Assembly: GCA_937870805.1 (NCBI GenBank)
Contig: CALMZT010000229.1
Coordinates: 1-15,647, forward strand
Reading direction: 5' to 3'
Length of the DNA: 15,647 bases
Source: an uncultured Chloroflexota bacterium
GTDB taxonomy: Bacteria; Chloroflexota; Anaerolineae; Aggregatilineales; Phototrophicaceae
Made by a program: the position numbers and the translations under genes. The notes under the pieces were generated by a model. That model was given only the letters and a program-made list of their open reading frames with translations. It had not been told where the DNA came from and searched no databases. Below, piece after piece: positions 1 to 8,387 of the stretch. Each line of letters opens with the position of its first letter. Position 1 is the first letter of the stretch.

Positions 1-119
1 ATAAATTAATTCTTCGAAATAATTGCTGATTTGTCACACCCCAAACGGGGCGCTCCACCGAGTACGAGCCGATACGTTCTGAGGAAAGAATATTCGGCAA
101 GCTGATCGAAAAGGCGGCT

Positions 120-1757
120 GTGATGACAGTTATTCCCCATACCTACTTTGACACCACCCACCCCAGGACACGCCTGCGTATCAGCGGCTACGGCAGCTTA
201 TTTTTTGTCATCCTAGCGGTGACATTTTTACTGCGTTTCGATGGCAGACAGTTTAACACCATTTTCTACGATGAAGCGATTTATGCGACGCTGGGACGTG
301 AGATTCTTGCAGGAGATTATTCACAACAGCCCATTATCTGGACTTATGGCTCAGTCCTGTATCCAGCAGTATCCGCCATTGCTGACAACCTCGGCGGTTA
401 TACAGCCCTGCGTTTGCTATCTGCTTTCTTAAGCACCTTTAGTGCAGCGATGGTCTTTGCCATTGGCTGGCGCATGTTTGGCACAAAGGCTGCGTTATGG
501 GGATTGGTGCTGTTCGCTGTTGCTGGACCAAGCATCAGCCTGGGACAGTTTGCCGTTTACGATTCGCTCGGAGTGGCGCTGCTGTCTGCGGCATTATGGG
601 CATTGGTCGAATCGGCATATAATCCGCGCTGGCAAGTCTATCTGCTGCTCATTACCGCCTGTTGCGCCAGCTTGTCAGTCCTTTCCAAATATATTGGTAT
701 CCTGTTTCTGCCGCCGCTGTTTATGGTCGGCTTGATCGTCTACCTCGCGCGTGGACGATCAATTTTGCCACTCATTACACTGCTGCTGCTGCCGATTGCG
801 TATATCTTAACGCAGTATGCGGTCATGAACTTCGATGGGCTGGCTCGTATGTTCAACGAACTGCGGAATATTACCCATGCCGGGTTGGAAACCTGGGCGA
901 TCATACAGGAATTAGTCTACGAAGCGGGACCCCTGCTCGCGCTAGGGATCATCAGCGCGCTGCTCATCCCGTTTGCCCCGTTTAATCGAACGCAGATGCC
1001 GCTGCTGGTACGAGGGCTGCTGCTGTTGGTGCTGCCCTTATTGATGGCGTCGCTTCTGGTCGCTCCGTTTTATCACCTCCTGACGGGCACGGTGCAAGCG
1101 CTTTGGAAGCATATGGTCTATCTGCTGGTCTTTTGTGCGCCGCTGGCGGGCTACTTCATGGCGACCCTTGTCCAGCAGTTAAGTCTCCCCCATCGCAAGT
1201 TTGGTCGGCTGCTGCGGTTCAGCTGGGCATTGGTTACGCTCGTAACTTTACTGTGGTATCTCAATGACTCACTGGCGCGTAACTGGGGCTGGCAGCGCAG
1301 TTGGCCCGATGTGACCAATGCCCTGGACTACCTGCGAACACAGCCTTTGAGACGTGAGTCGCGTGTGCTGGCAGAACAGTCTGCCATTTATGAGTATTAC
1401 TTTGATCTCGGTGCTTTTGACCGGCAAGTATGGACCAACACCTTTTTCATGCAATACAGCAATTTAGAAGGTGTAGAAGCAATGGTTACTTCTATCCAGG
1501 ATCAGTATTTCGATCTTGTCATTTTAGACGATTATTATACGGCTGAAACGAATAGACTCTTAGAAGCTGCACTTCTGCAAAACGGCTATACGCTCACTTA
1601 CCAGGATCCTCAACCGCAAGTTTTAACAACAGGTCAAACTATCGTCATCCGTATTTATCAATTGGAAGAGGCGCGCGATGTTCAAACGTTATCCACAACT
1701 TTCCCTATTCTGCCTGATCCTTTTGGGATCGGTGCTCAATCTTTACTTGCTGACTAA
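120..1757 (+). CDS. GT39-like (GT-C fold) integral membrane glycosyltransferase
   Basis: Probable polyprenyl-phosphate-sugar-dependent glycosyltransferase of the ArnT/PMT-like GT39 group, acting at the outer face of the membrane. The 545-residue protein has a hydrophilic N-terminus, a first membrane helix at about 25-39, then a short extracytoplasmic loop with FYDEAIYATLGREI. Its Asp51-Glu52 pair matches the acidic pair that is catalytic in GT-C enzymes. About ten further hydrophobic helices follow to about residue 400, then a soluble C-terminal domain, which is usual for the family. GTG at 120 and ATG at 123 are adjacent; AAGG at 110-113 sits well for ATG 123, so the true start may be one codon later. 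The last 26 codons overlap the next gene in another frame. It is probably co-transcribed with that gene for cell-surface glycan assembly. Donor and acceptor cannot be told from sequence. Confidence 0.85.
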   Translation: MMTVIPHTYFDTTHPRTRLRISGYGSLFFVILAVTFLLRFDGRQFNTIFYDEAIYATLGREILAGDYSQQPIIWTYGSVLYPAVSAIADNLGGYTALRLLSAFLSTFSAAMVFAIGWRMFGTKAALWGLVLFAVAGPSISLGQFAVYDSLGVALLSAALWALVESAYNPRWQVYLLLITACCASLSVLSKYIGILFLPPLFMVGLIVYLARGRSILPLITLLLLPIAYILTQYAVMNFDGLARMFNELRNITHAGLETWAIIQELVYEAGPLLALGIISALLIPFAPFNRTQMPLLVRGLLLLVLPLLMASLLVAPFYHLLTGTVQALWKHMVYLLVFCAPLAGYFMATLVQQLSLPHRKFGRLLRFSWALVTLVTLLWYLNDSLARNWGWQRSWPDVTNALDYLRTQPLRRESRVLAEQSAIYEYYFDLGAFDRQVWTNTFFMQYSNLEGVEAMVTSIQDQYFDLVILDDYYTAETNRLLEAALLQNGYTLTYQDPQPQVLTTGQTIVIRIYQLEEARDVQTLSTTFPILPDPFGIGAQSLLAD

Positions 1758-3390
1758 CTTCAACACGCTGCAATGGCCCTATTTATGGCCCAGACCCGGC
1801 TTGTTTATTGTGATCGGGTTGTTTGCTGTCTGTATGTGGTTTCCAGAATATTTTTCCGGCAAGTGGGCATTTCGCGTCGTTGGGGCGGTGGCATTCTTCA
1901 TTGGCGAGTGTTATGTCATCCATAGCATTGATGTGCTGCTAAAGTCTTTTTCATTCATTGCCTTCATCCACGCGATTGGCGTGAGCGGCACGTTTGGCGT
2001 GATGACCTTATGCTATCTCAATCAACTCAATCCGAAAGATCGCAGCCAACCCCCGCCGCTGCCGGAGGAGCTGCCGTATGTGGCAGCCGTCATCCCTACT
2101 TACGGTGAACCCGTCGAGATTTTAAGAGAGACCGCGTTGTCACTGAAGCAAATGGATTATCCTGCTGACCGCCTCCACGTTTTTATCTCGGATGATGGAC
2201 ATCGCGCCGAAGTCGAGCAAATGGCAGCGGCGATTGGGGTGGGTTACAACAAAGGGGCTAAAAAGGATGCCAAGGCGGGCAATTTGAACAGCGCGCTCAA
2301 GTATATTGACGAGGTATTCCCCAACGCCACGCTGATTTTGACGCAGGACGCCGATGAGGTCATTGACCGCACTTTCCTACAGAAAATCCTCGGTTACTTC
2401 AACGACCCGAAGATCGCTTTTGTGCAGACCCCTAAAGATGCAGTTGCGCCACCCGGAGATCCCTTTGGCGTGCGTGACCGCGTGTTTTATGACCGTATCC
2501 AGCCAGGGCGCAACGGGGGTGGCGCGGCTTTTGCCTGCGGCAGCGGCGTGGTCTGGCGCATCGAAGCCATTAAATCTATTGGGGGCTTTGTCGTCTGGAA
2601 CATTGTCGAAGATTTAACCACGTCCTATTTTTTACACAGCGCGGGTTGGCGTTCCGAATATCACAATGAGATTCTGTCGATTGGTCTAGCGCCCGATGAC
2701 ATTCCCGGTCTGCTCAAACAACGAGGCACATGGGCGGCGGATACCTGGCGCTTGTTTATCTTCAACAACCCCCTCACGCGGGCGGGCTTGACGTTTCGCC
2801 AGCGGATGCAGTATACCGAACTGGGGCTGTTTTACGTCACCAGCACCTTTTTTATACCGCTCTTGATGCTCGTACCGCTGCTCTCACTGCTCACAGGGCA
2901 GTTTCTGCCGATTGAGGGGATTGCGTTATTTCCCTGGTTGGGGATCAGCCTGTTGTTCTATGTAACGCTTTCGGGCGGTGACCCGGAATTTCTGAAGTTG
3001 ATGTGGCAATATTGGATTGGTCATTTTGCCACGTATTTTAAAGCGTTCTCAATCGCGATCAAATCCCGTCACAAAAAACCCAGCTATAAAGTGACCAGCA
3101 AGGTTCGTCAGAACGGTTTTTATGCAACGATGGTCTGGCCGCAATTTTTGTATCTGTTACTGGGCATCTTCGCGGTTGGGCGCGGGCTGTTCGGGATGCC
3201 CGAAATTGCGCTTGTGACACGCCTGACGAATGTGGGCGTTCTGCTATTCTTCATGCTGATGGTCAGCGGCATCTGTCGCGCAGCGCTCTATGGGGTCACG
3301 CTGCCTCATGAGAAAGTAGTGCTGTATCTCAAAACGATTTTCAATCCTCTCGCCCCGCCGCAACAGCCATCCCCCGCTGCCGGAGATTGA
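1678..3390 (+). CDS. Cellulose-synthase-like processive GT2 glycosyltransferase
   Basis: Family 2 glycosyltransferase of the BcsA/CESA-like type, 570 residues, expected to polymerise or transfer sugars from a nucleotide-sugar at the inner membrane. Helices lie at about 7-25, 41-56, 66-82 and 92-110, then the cytosolic GT-A domain (about 133-360), then C-terminal helices at about 384-405, 415-432, 485-505 and 520-540. Visible motifs are VIPTYGE (139), DDG (172-174), QDADEV with the DxD at 224-226, and VEDL with Glu311-Asp312 (the TED-motif position). The QxxRW position reads QRGTW (348-352), so the usual Arg is Thr. There is no PilZ domain. GGAAGAGG at 1664-1671 is a good ribosome binding site for ATG 1678 and helix 1 starts at once, so this start is credible despite the 80-nt overlap with the upstream gene. 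A terminator follows the stop. Polymer product unknown. Confidence 0.88.
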   Translation: MFKRYPQLSLFCLILLGSVLNLYLLTNFNTLQWPYLWPRPGLFIVIGLFAVCMWFPEYFSGKWAFRVVGAVAFFIGECYVIHSIDVLLKSFSFIAFIHAIGVSGTFGVMTLCYLNQLNPKDRSQPPPLPEELPYVAAVIPTYGEPVEILRETALSLKQMDYPADRLHVFISDDGHRAEVEQMAAAIGVGYNKGAKKDAKAGNLNSALKYIDEVFPNATLILTQDADEVIDRTFLQKILGYFNDPKIAFVQTPKDAVAPPGDPFGVRDRVFYDRIQPGRNGGGAAFACGSGVVWRIEAIKSIGGFVVWNIVEDLTTSYFLHSAGWRSEYHNEILSIGLAPDDIPGLLKQRGTWAADTWRLFIFNNPLTRAGLTFRQRMQYTELGLFYVTSTFFIPLLMLVPLLSLLTGQFLPIEGIALFPWLGISLLFYVTLSGGDPEFLKLMWQYWIGHFATYFKAFSIAIKSRHKKPSYKVTSKVRQNGFYATMVWPQFLYLLLGIFAVGRGLFGMPEIALVTRLTNVGVLLFFMLMVSGICRAALYGVTLPHEKVVLYLKTIFNPLAPPQQPSPAAGD

Positions 3391-3395
3391 CAACC

Positions 3396-3434
3396 AAATA
3401 GGAAAGAATGACATGTTCTTTCCTATTTTATTTT
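3396..3434 (+). terminator. Rho-independent terminator of the glycosyltransferase pair
   Basis: A 13-bp perfect stem (arms 3396-3408 and 3416-3428) with a 7-nt loop runs directly into TTATTTTC, beginning 6 nt after the GT2 stop codon. The stem is AT-rich but long. The left arm has only a short A-run before it, so it is mainly a + strand terminator. Confidence 0.85.
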
Positions 3435-3495
3435 CGCTCATGGTTGCAGTGTGTAGGAGACTGAGTGTTGATGGCGCTCGATACTAGGGTCATCT

Positions 3496-3654
3496 GGCAA
3501 TCGCATCAAATTTGGTTTGAAGGTTACAAGGGTTCACAACATCTTTGTAGGGACAAGCGTACAGGGCTGAGCAGTGGGCGAACACACAGGTTTGCCCCTA
3601 CAAATGACGTTTCTGACCTTCCTTGACCCAATTCGCGATTTTGATGCAATCGCC
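3496..3654. repeat. 159-bp imperfect palindrome (MITE-like), nested inverted repeats
   Basis: The outer arms begin GGCAATCGCATCAAA on the + strand and, read from the other end on the - strand, GGCGATTGCATCAAA (2 mismatches). The inner arms are TTTGTAGGG at 3544-3552 and its exact complement at 3596-3604, continuing with a few mismatches. The inner right arm read on the - strand (GTAGGGGCAAACCTGTGTGT then TCGCCC) resembles the hairpin sequence at 15557-15582 (21 of 26 positions). No coding potential is visible in 3435-3729. The element lies between the convergent 3' ends of the two gene sets and could fold into a long RNA hairpin on either strand. No other terminator for the - strand operon is convincing. 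Confidence 0.6.
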
Positions 3655-3729
3655 CTGGGGTGTAAGCGCAGCAGCAAGGGTTGGGGATGAGAGGTAAACA
3701 GTTCGCTAACAGTATCGAACGGAGGTTAA

Positions 3730-4404
3730 TCAGGGTAAAGGATAGGCGGTGCGTTTGGCTTCAGCGACGAGCGCTAGAAAGTGACGTGTTTGTTCCGTCA
3801 CCCAACCGAGTCCCTGCTCGGCGACAGCTTGCTCATCATAGAAGTGCCGCGCGCCGCTCACGGCACACGCGCCACAGCGGATGTATTCAGCGGCGGTGTC
3901 CAAGCCGATACCCCCCGACGGAATCAGGTTAGCATCCGGGTACACCATGCGCAGGTTAGTCATATATTTCGGTCCTGCCAGTGACGCCGGAAAGATTTTC
4001 GCCATACTTGCTCCTAACGACAAGACTTGTAAGACCTCTGTCGCCGTATATGCGCCTGCATAACATGCTATCTGGTACCGATGCGCAGTTTCGATCACAG
4101 CAGGAATAGCAGCAGGTGACACTACAATACTGACGCCTGCCTGAATTGCAGCATAAGCCGCGGCAGCATCAAGCGTTGTTCCCGAAGCAAGGTGCAGTTG
4201 ATCGCCAAAGGCATATTTAATCGCGCGGAATGCCTCCAAAACACCGGGAGTCGTCATCGTCACCTCTAAGACGCGGATACCGCCTTTTATCATCGCCTCA
4301 GCAATGGGTAGCAAATCCTTTCCTTGCTTAAGCTTGATCGCGGGCAGTACGCCTGTTGATTTCGTCAAATAGATGACTTCTTCACGGCGGCTCATGTGAT
4401 CCAT
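3730..4404 (-). CDS. KDPG/KHG-type aldolase (class I, Schiff base)
   Basis: Splits a 2-keto-3-deoxy sugar-acid phosphate (KDPG, KDPGal or a relative) into pyruvate and glyceraldehyde-3-phosphate, the last step of an Entner-Doudoroff-type branch. The 224 residues are close to the usual Eda length (about 210). The (beta/alpha)8 barrel shows VLEVTMTTPG with the catalytic Glu at 47, SGTTLDA at 74-80, the Schiff-base Lys136 in MAKIFPAS, and the phosphate-binding IPSGGI at 161-166. The Arg found after the Glu motif in E. coli Eda is absent (TMTTPG), a pattern I associate with sugar-acid cluster homologues. The GAGGAG ribosome binding site lies 5 nt before ATG 4404 and just after the kinase stop 10 nt upstream, so translation is probably coupled. 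It is the last gene of the operon. Exact stereochemistry of the substrate is unknown. Confidence 0.9.
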   Translation of the reverse strand: MDHMSRREEVIYLTKSTGVLPAIKLKQGKDLLPIAEAMIKGGIRVLEVTMTTPGVLEAFRAIKYAFGDQLHLASGTTLDAAAAYAAIQAGVSIVVSPAAIPAVIETAHRYQIACYAGAYTATEVLQVLSLGASMAKIFPASLAGPKYMTNLRMVYPDANLIPSGGIGLDTAAEYIRCGACAVSGARHFYDEQAVAEQGLGWVTEQTRHFLALVAEAKRTAYPLP

Positions 4405-4414
4405 GTTCGCTCCT

Positions 4415-5398
4415 CTAGCGTTTGACGCGCAGATCTACAGTGTTATTCAATAAGGGCAGCACTTCTTCGGCGCGCATGTGCGCAATATCGCCTTCAATCG
4501 TATGGGACAGGGCGCAGGCTGCATTGGCGAAGTTCAGCGCAAAGGCAGCGTTCTCGCGTAACAAGCCATAAATCAATCCCGCACAGAACACATCACCGGT
4601 TCCGTAGCGATCAACGATATTGAACTCGAAGTGTTTGCCTGTGAAAAGCTCACCTCTATGGACGGCGATGCTGCTCCACGCGCCGCGCTCCAATCCAAAC
4701 ATCTCACGCTTAGTGACGGCTACGAGTTCGCAGGCAAAACGCTCCGCATACTGCTGCGCCACGTCTTCATCGCTGCCTGTGATGCCAAATACCAGTTCGC
4801 TCACGCCGCGATTAGTGACCACAACATCGACCAGCGGCAATAGTTCTGCCCAAACTTGCCTGGCGCGTTCGGGTGTCCACAAATGCTCACGATAGTTCAC
4901 ATCAAACGAAGTTTTCAGTCCGAGTACACGCGCGGTTTGCAAATAGGCTTTGGTGGCTTCGAGCGTGTTTTGGCTTAATCCGGGAACAATGCCATCGGTG
5001 TGCGCCCACTTTGCGCCCCGCAAAATCGCACCCCAATCGAAGTCAGCAGCAGCAAGGGTACTGGCGGCGCTGTGCTTACGGTCAAAAATGGCGATTGGTG
5101 TACGCGGTGTTTGCGGAAACTCCAAAAAATTGATGCCCATGCGGGTGTCGGGTTCAAGCGGAACATGGGTCATGTCCACGCCGTAGCTCATGCACATATC
5201 GCGGGCAAGTAACCCTAATTCGTTATCCGGCAGTTTGCTGATGAAACCCGCTGACACCCCAAAGCGCGCCAGATTCGCCACGACATTCAACTGGGCACCC
5301 GCTACCACAATATCGAGTGACCGTGCGCGTCGCAAGCGTTCATAGCGCGGCGGGGATAAACGCAGCATCACCTCACCGAGACTGTAAACATCAACCAT
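4415..5398 (-). CDS. PfkB-family 2-keto-3-deoxygluconate kinase-like sugar kinase
   Basis: ATP-dependent kinase expected to phosphorylate a 2-keto-3-deoxy aldonate on C6, feeding the aldolase gene that follows 10 nt downstream. The 327-residue ribokinase-fold protein has the N-terminal substrate signature GAQLNVVANL (34-43), DVNYREHLW (166-174) as seen in KdgK proteins, and the C-terminal PfkB signature YGTGDVFCAGL (265-275) with catalytic Asp269. The usual GAGD is GTGD here, a common variant. AGGAAG lies 7 nt before ATG 5398, overlapping the end of the class II aldolase gene (3-nt gap). Family and neighbours support a KDG-type kinase; KDGal or a 6-deoxy or pentose analogue are alternatives. 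Confidence 0.88.
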   Translation of the reverse strand: MVDVYSLGEVMLRLSPPRYERLRRARSLDIVVAGAQLNVVANLARFGVSAGFISKLPDNELGLLARDMCMSYGVDMTHVPLEPDTRMGINFLEFPQTPRTPIAIFDRKHSAASTLAAADFDWGAILRGAKWAHTDGIVPGLSQNTLEATKAYLQTARVLGLKTSFDVNYREHLWTPERARQVWAELLPLVDVVVTNRGVSELVFGITGSDEDVAQQYAERFACELVAVTKREMFGLERGAWSSIAVHRGELFTGKHFEFNIVDRYGTGDVFCAGLIYGLLRENAAFALNFANAACALSHTIEGDIAHMRAEEVLPLLNNTVDLRVKR

Positions 5399-5401
5399 GT
5401 T

Positions 5402-6070
5402 TTAGCTTCCTGTAGTGCGGTCAGCGGCAGTGCCATACTTATATAACCAGCGATGGCGCTCACTCTCAACATGCTCCTGAGGGATAGGCACAGGCTTGCC
5501 AACGGCGCTGGTCGAAAGGTACATATATGCTACCCGTTCGGCAACCTGGGCGGCGAACAGGGCGTCAGGGATGTCGCGTCCACAGGCGACGACACCGTGA
5601 TTTGCTAGCATCACCGCATTGCTGGTGCCAAGTGTTTTGGCGACGGTTTCCCCTAAGGCGAGGTGCTGTCCCGCAGGAACATAAGCCGCGCAGCGAATTT
5701 CAGCGCCAATCACCTGTGATTGTTCTTCTACAATGACCGGAATCGTCTGGTGCAAGCAAGAGAGGGAAGTCGCGTACAAAGAATGTGTGTGGAAGACTGC
5801 GCCGACATCAGAACGCGCATTCAGAATCAGGCGGTGTACCGATGTCTCCGACGAAGGGAGCCGCTGACCATCGAGTACCTCTCCCTCAGGCGATACCGTA
5901 ACCATGTCTTCGGGCGTGAGTTCAGTATAGTTGACACGGCTGGGGGTGACGATTAAGCCTTCAGGCACGCGCGCGCTGGCGTTACCGTAAGTGCCGATAA
6001 TGTAGCCCAGTGCTTCGAGCTTCAGACAGGCATCAATAATGGCTTGCTTTAATTCGCGGTGCGTGGTCAT
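5402..6070 (-). CDS. Class II aldolase/adducin family protein (fuculose-phosphate aldolase-like)
   Basis: Zinc-dependent aldolase of the FucA/AraD superfamily, 222 residues from the start chosen here (FucA has about 215). The zinc ligands are His94 and His96 in HTHS and His158 in LANHGVV. Glu75 in SSETSVH matches the catalytic acid of FucA rather than the Asp of AraD epimerases, so aldol cleavage or decarboxylation-type chemistry is more likely than epimerisation. An in-frame start 45 nt upstream (6115) exists, but ATG 6070 forms an ATGA overlap with the stop of the dehydratase gene and has AGGA about 9 nt before it, so I choose it. Its place in the pathway is unclear because the operon also has a KDPG-type aldolase. 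It may cleave a ketose-1-phosphate or a side-branch intermediate. Confidence 0.85.
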   Translation of the reverse strand: MTTHRELKQAIIDACLKLEALGYIIGTYGNASARVPEGLIVTPSRVNYTELTPEDMVTVSPEGEVLDGQRLPSSETSVHRLILNARSDVGAVFHTHSLYATSLSCLHQTIPVIVEEQSQVIGAEIRCAAYVPAGQHLALGETVAKTLGTSNAVMLANHGVVACGRDIPDALFAAQVAERVAYMYLSTSAVGKPVPIPQEHVESERHRWLYKYGTAADRTTGS

Positions 6071-7227
6071 GATTTGGCATCCTGTTTGAAATTGGTAATC
6101 CAATCGGCGTCCCATAGGCTGGGGAATGGATTTTGGATGTAGGGATGCTGCGCGATTACGTCATCGTCCAATTCAAGTCCGAGACCGAGCGCATCCCCAA
6201 GCGTGAATACCCCATTCTTGATTGGCGACCACCCTTTGACGAGCGTATCGCGCCAGGGAACATCAAACTCAGAGAAACTTTCCTGTATCAGGAAATTAGG
6301 CGTGCTTACATCAACATGCAGCGCTGCCGCCAATGCTACGGGACCGATGGAACAATGCGGTGAAATCAGGATGTCGTGTACCGCTGCCATTGCCGCCAGC
6401 TTCTTACTCATCAAGATGCCACCGCAATGGGAGACATCAAACTGCACCACGTCTACAGCTCTTAACTGGAACAACCGCTGAAAATCCGCGACAGTGTAGA
6501 GGCGCTCTCCCGACGAAATCATCACTCCCGTTTCCTGCTTCACTGAAGCGAGGAGTTCAATGTTCTCCGGCGGGACTGGTTCCTCACTCCACCATGGGTT
6601 GAAGCGTTCCAGGGCGCGGATGGCGTTAATGGCTGAGCGTGCCGCTAAGCGCCCATGATATTCGATAATCAAGCGTACTTTGTCGCCGACACTTTGGCGT
6701 ACTGCTGCCACAATATCGACTACTTCTTCGAGATCATCGCGGGTTAGTTCTTTCCAGGCAACTCCAAAGGGGTCAAACTTAAGTGCATTGTAGCCACGCG
6801 CCACTGTATCCTTCGCCCGTTCGGCAAATTCATAAGGTTCACGCGCTTTACCGTACCAGCCATTCGCGTAGGATGGAATCGACGAGTGATAACGTCCACC
6901 GAGCAGATTATAGATTGGCTGACCGCAGGCTTTGCCTATAATGTCCATCATAGCCACTTCGACGGCGCTAATGGCGGTCATCACCGTAGCGCCCCCCTGA
7001 TACTGATCGCGAATGAGATCCCCAACGACGCGCTCGATATTGAACGGATCACACCCAAGAATGCGCCCCTCAACCCATTCGTGGAGGAAGGTCTGAACCG
7101 TCTTTTCCTGCCATTCAAGAGAGGCTTCGCCAATACCCGTCAATCCAGTATCGGTGTGCAAGCGCACAAATAGGTAATTTCGCAGACCTGCGTTTGTCAT
7201 CAGCGTCTCAAAACGCACGATCTTCAT
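6067..7227 (-). CDS. Mandelate racemase/enolase-superfamily sugar-acid dehydratase (galactonate dehydratase-like)
   Basis: Mg-dependent acid-sugar dehydratase converting an aldonate to a 2-keto-3-deoxyaldonate; 386 residues compared with 382 in E. coli DgoD. It has an N-terminal alpha+beta capping domain (1-115) and a TIM-barrel domain (about 120-360). The expected metal ligands are Glu189 (IIEYHGRL), Glu215 (SEEPVPPEN) and Glu241 (SSGERLYT); DgoD has Asp at the first. His191 in ExH matches the general acid of DgoD, His291 in SPHCSIGP the general base, with Asp264 and Glu316 as partners. The stop overlaps the next start by 4 nt and the preceding stop is only 7 nt upstream of ATG 7227. The GGAG about 12 nt before the ATG is distant, suggesting coupled translation. 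Galactonate, fuconate, arabinonate or gluconate are all possible substrates. Confidence 0.88.
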   Translation of the reverse strand: MKIVRFETLMTNAGLRNYLFVRLHTDTGLTGIGEASLEWQEKTVQTFLHEWVEGRILGCDPFNIERVVGDLIRDQYQGGATVMTAISAVEVAMMDIIGKACGQPIYNLLGGRYHSSIPSYANGWYGKAREPYEFAERAKDTVARGYNALKFDPFGVAWKELTRDDLEEVVDIVAAVRQSVGDKVRLIIEYHGRLAARSAINAIRALERFNPWWSEEPVPPENIELLASVKQETGVMISSGERLYTVADFQRLFQLRAVDVVQFDVSHCGGILMSKKLAAMAAVHDILISPHCSIGPVALAAALHVDVSTPNFLIQESFSEFDVPWRDTLVKGWSPIKNGVFTLGDALGLGLELDDDVIAQHPYIQNPFPSLWDADWITNFKQDAKS

Positions 7228-7234
7228 AAGCGTT

Positions 7235-8353
7235 TTATGCTCCAGTGTGTGGGAGAAGAGCGTTCACCCGCTGGCGGAAGGCTTCAACAGCGGCGTGTCC
7301 ATCCAAGACACCGACTTCCAGATCGTAGACCCGTTGGTCATCGGGTTGCAGCGTGATCAATTGCCCAAGATTGCGCGCAATCTCACGCCCGAAGGTATTG
7401 CTGCATGGTTCAATCCCTACCGCATACTGCCCTTCGCCCATCATGCGCCATTCTAGATAATTAGGGAACTGCCGTTGATTGTAAACTACGTACACGCCAA
7501 AGCCATCCCGGTTGACGATTGCCAACGGCACCCTGCCGTCGGCTTCCGCGCCTAGCGCTAACTCAAAGCCTTGCAGCATCCAATTCTTTTGCGGCGCAAT
7601 GAAACGGCTGTACTCTCTGGCATCCCCAACGGGCAGCCCATCAGGGACAGCAGGCGGCTTCATGACCGGTGCGATGAGTTCCGAGCCTTCCGCAATCACC
7701 GGAAAGCCGATATTGATGTGATACAAATACATATGCTCGGTGGGCAGCCAGCCCGCATTTTCAATCTCATCATGCATGAAGAAGCGTGACTCGCCCAATT
7801 TGGTTGTGTAGGTGCGCGTCAGCACCAGATTTTCGCCATAGGCTTGCGCTTGGGTTACGCGCCCTTGCGCTTCGAGGATACAGTCGTCGCCTTCCCAGCG
7901 TTCACCATAGCGAACCAACTGGGCGGGCAGCATAGCGACCCGATCATGCACGCCGTAGGTTTCTTTAGCGCGCGCCGGAAACTGGTAATGGGAGACATCA
8001 GCGGCTTCAGGGTTGCCGATGTGTACCATGCCGCAGGTGTTGTTGAATCCTCCAAGCGCCGAGCGTAACCAACCGAAGGCTTCCTGCTGCTCGAAGTACC
8101 AAGGGGCAGGCATCATCGTTGACGGAATCCACGCCAGCGACTGCCCACGATACTCGCACAACCCAACATCCATGCCGCGTTCCAACGCGACCTTAAATTG
8201 AAAGCCTGTGCCAGTGCGAAATTCGACATGACGCACGCCGCGCGCAACGCCATCTTCCTCGCTGGTGAGGCGTACTCCGCCGATCTGCGAGATATGCCCA
8301 ACATGCCGCAATAATTCTGCTTTCGAATAATGTTTTCCAAATAAGAAAGGCAT
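7235..8353 (-). CDS. DUF4432 family, galactose-mutarotase-like protein
   Basis: A 372-residue beta-supersandwich protein related to aldose 1-epimerases; probably interconverts anomers of the sugar used by this operon or acts on it otherwise. Motifs typical of DUF4432 are ERGMDVGLCEYRGQSLAW (58-75), CGMVHIGNP (107-115), LYHINIGFPVI (210-220, a conserved His) and VGIEPCSNTFGRE near residue 305. No signal peptide is seen, so it should be cytosolic. AAAGGG lies about 11 nt before ATG 8353. It is the first gene after the MITE-like element, so it is the only gene in the catabolic block not tightly joined to its upstream neighbour; 7 nt separate it from the dehydratase. The biochemical role of DUF4432 proteins is poorly fixed, so the mutarotase reading is by family only. 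Confidence 0.8.
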   Translation of the reverse strand: MPFLFGKHYSKAELLRHVGHISQIGGVRLTSEEDGVARGVRHVEFRTGTGFQFKVALERGMDVGLCEYRGQSLAWIPSTMMPAPWYFEQQEAFGWLRSALGGFNNTCGMVHIGNPEAADVSHYQFPARAKETYGVHDRVAMLPAQLVRYGERWEGDDCILEAQGRVTQAQAYGENLVLTRTYTTKLGESRFFMHDEIENAGWLPTEHMYLYHINIGFPVIAEGSELIAPVMKPPAVPDGLPVGDAREYSRFIAPQKNWMLQGFELALGAEADGRVPLAIVNRDGFGVYVVYNQRQFPNYLEWRMMGEGQYAVGIEPCSNTFGREIARNLGQLITLQPDDQRVYDLEVGVLDGHAAVEAFRQRVNALLPHTGA

Positions 8354-8387
8354 CGTTTGTTTATCCCTTTCGCCAACCTGTTTCTAT

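Noticed and set aside
30..119. Open frame upstream of and in phase with the GT39 gene
   Set aside because: It has no ATG, GTG or TTG start between the stop near 27 and GTG 120, so it cannot extend the gene; it may be leader sequence. Nothing else is recognisable in 1-119.
3700..3729. Weak hairpin GTTCG/CGAAC after the last operon gene as a terminator
   Set aside because: A 5-bp stem with a 10-nt loop and only a short T stretch; too weak to call.
6071..6115. Longer class II aldolase starting 15 codons upstream
   Set aside because: The extension overlaps the dehydratase 3' end by more than 40 nt, whereas ATG 6070 gives an ATGA overlap and a well-placed AGGA.
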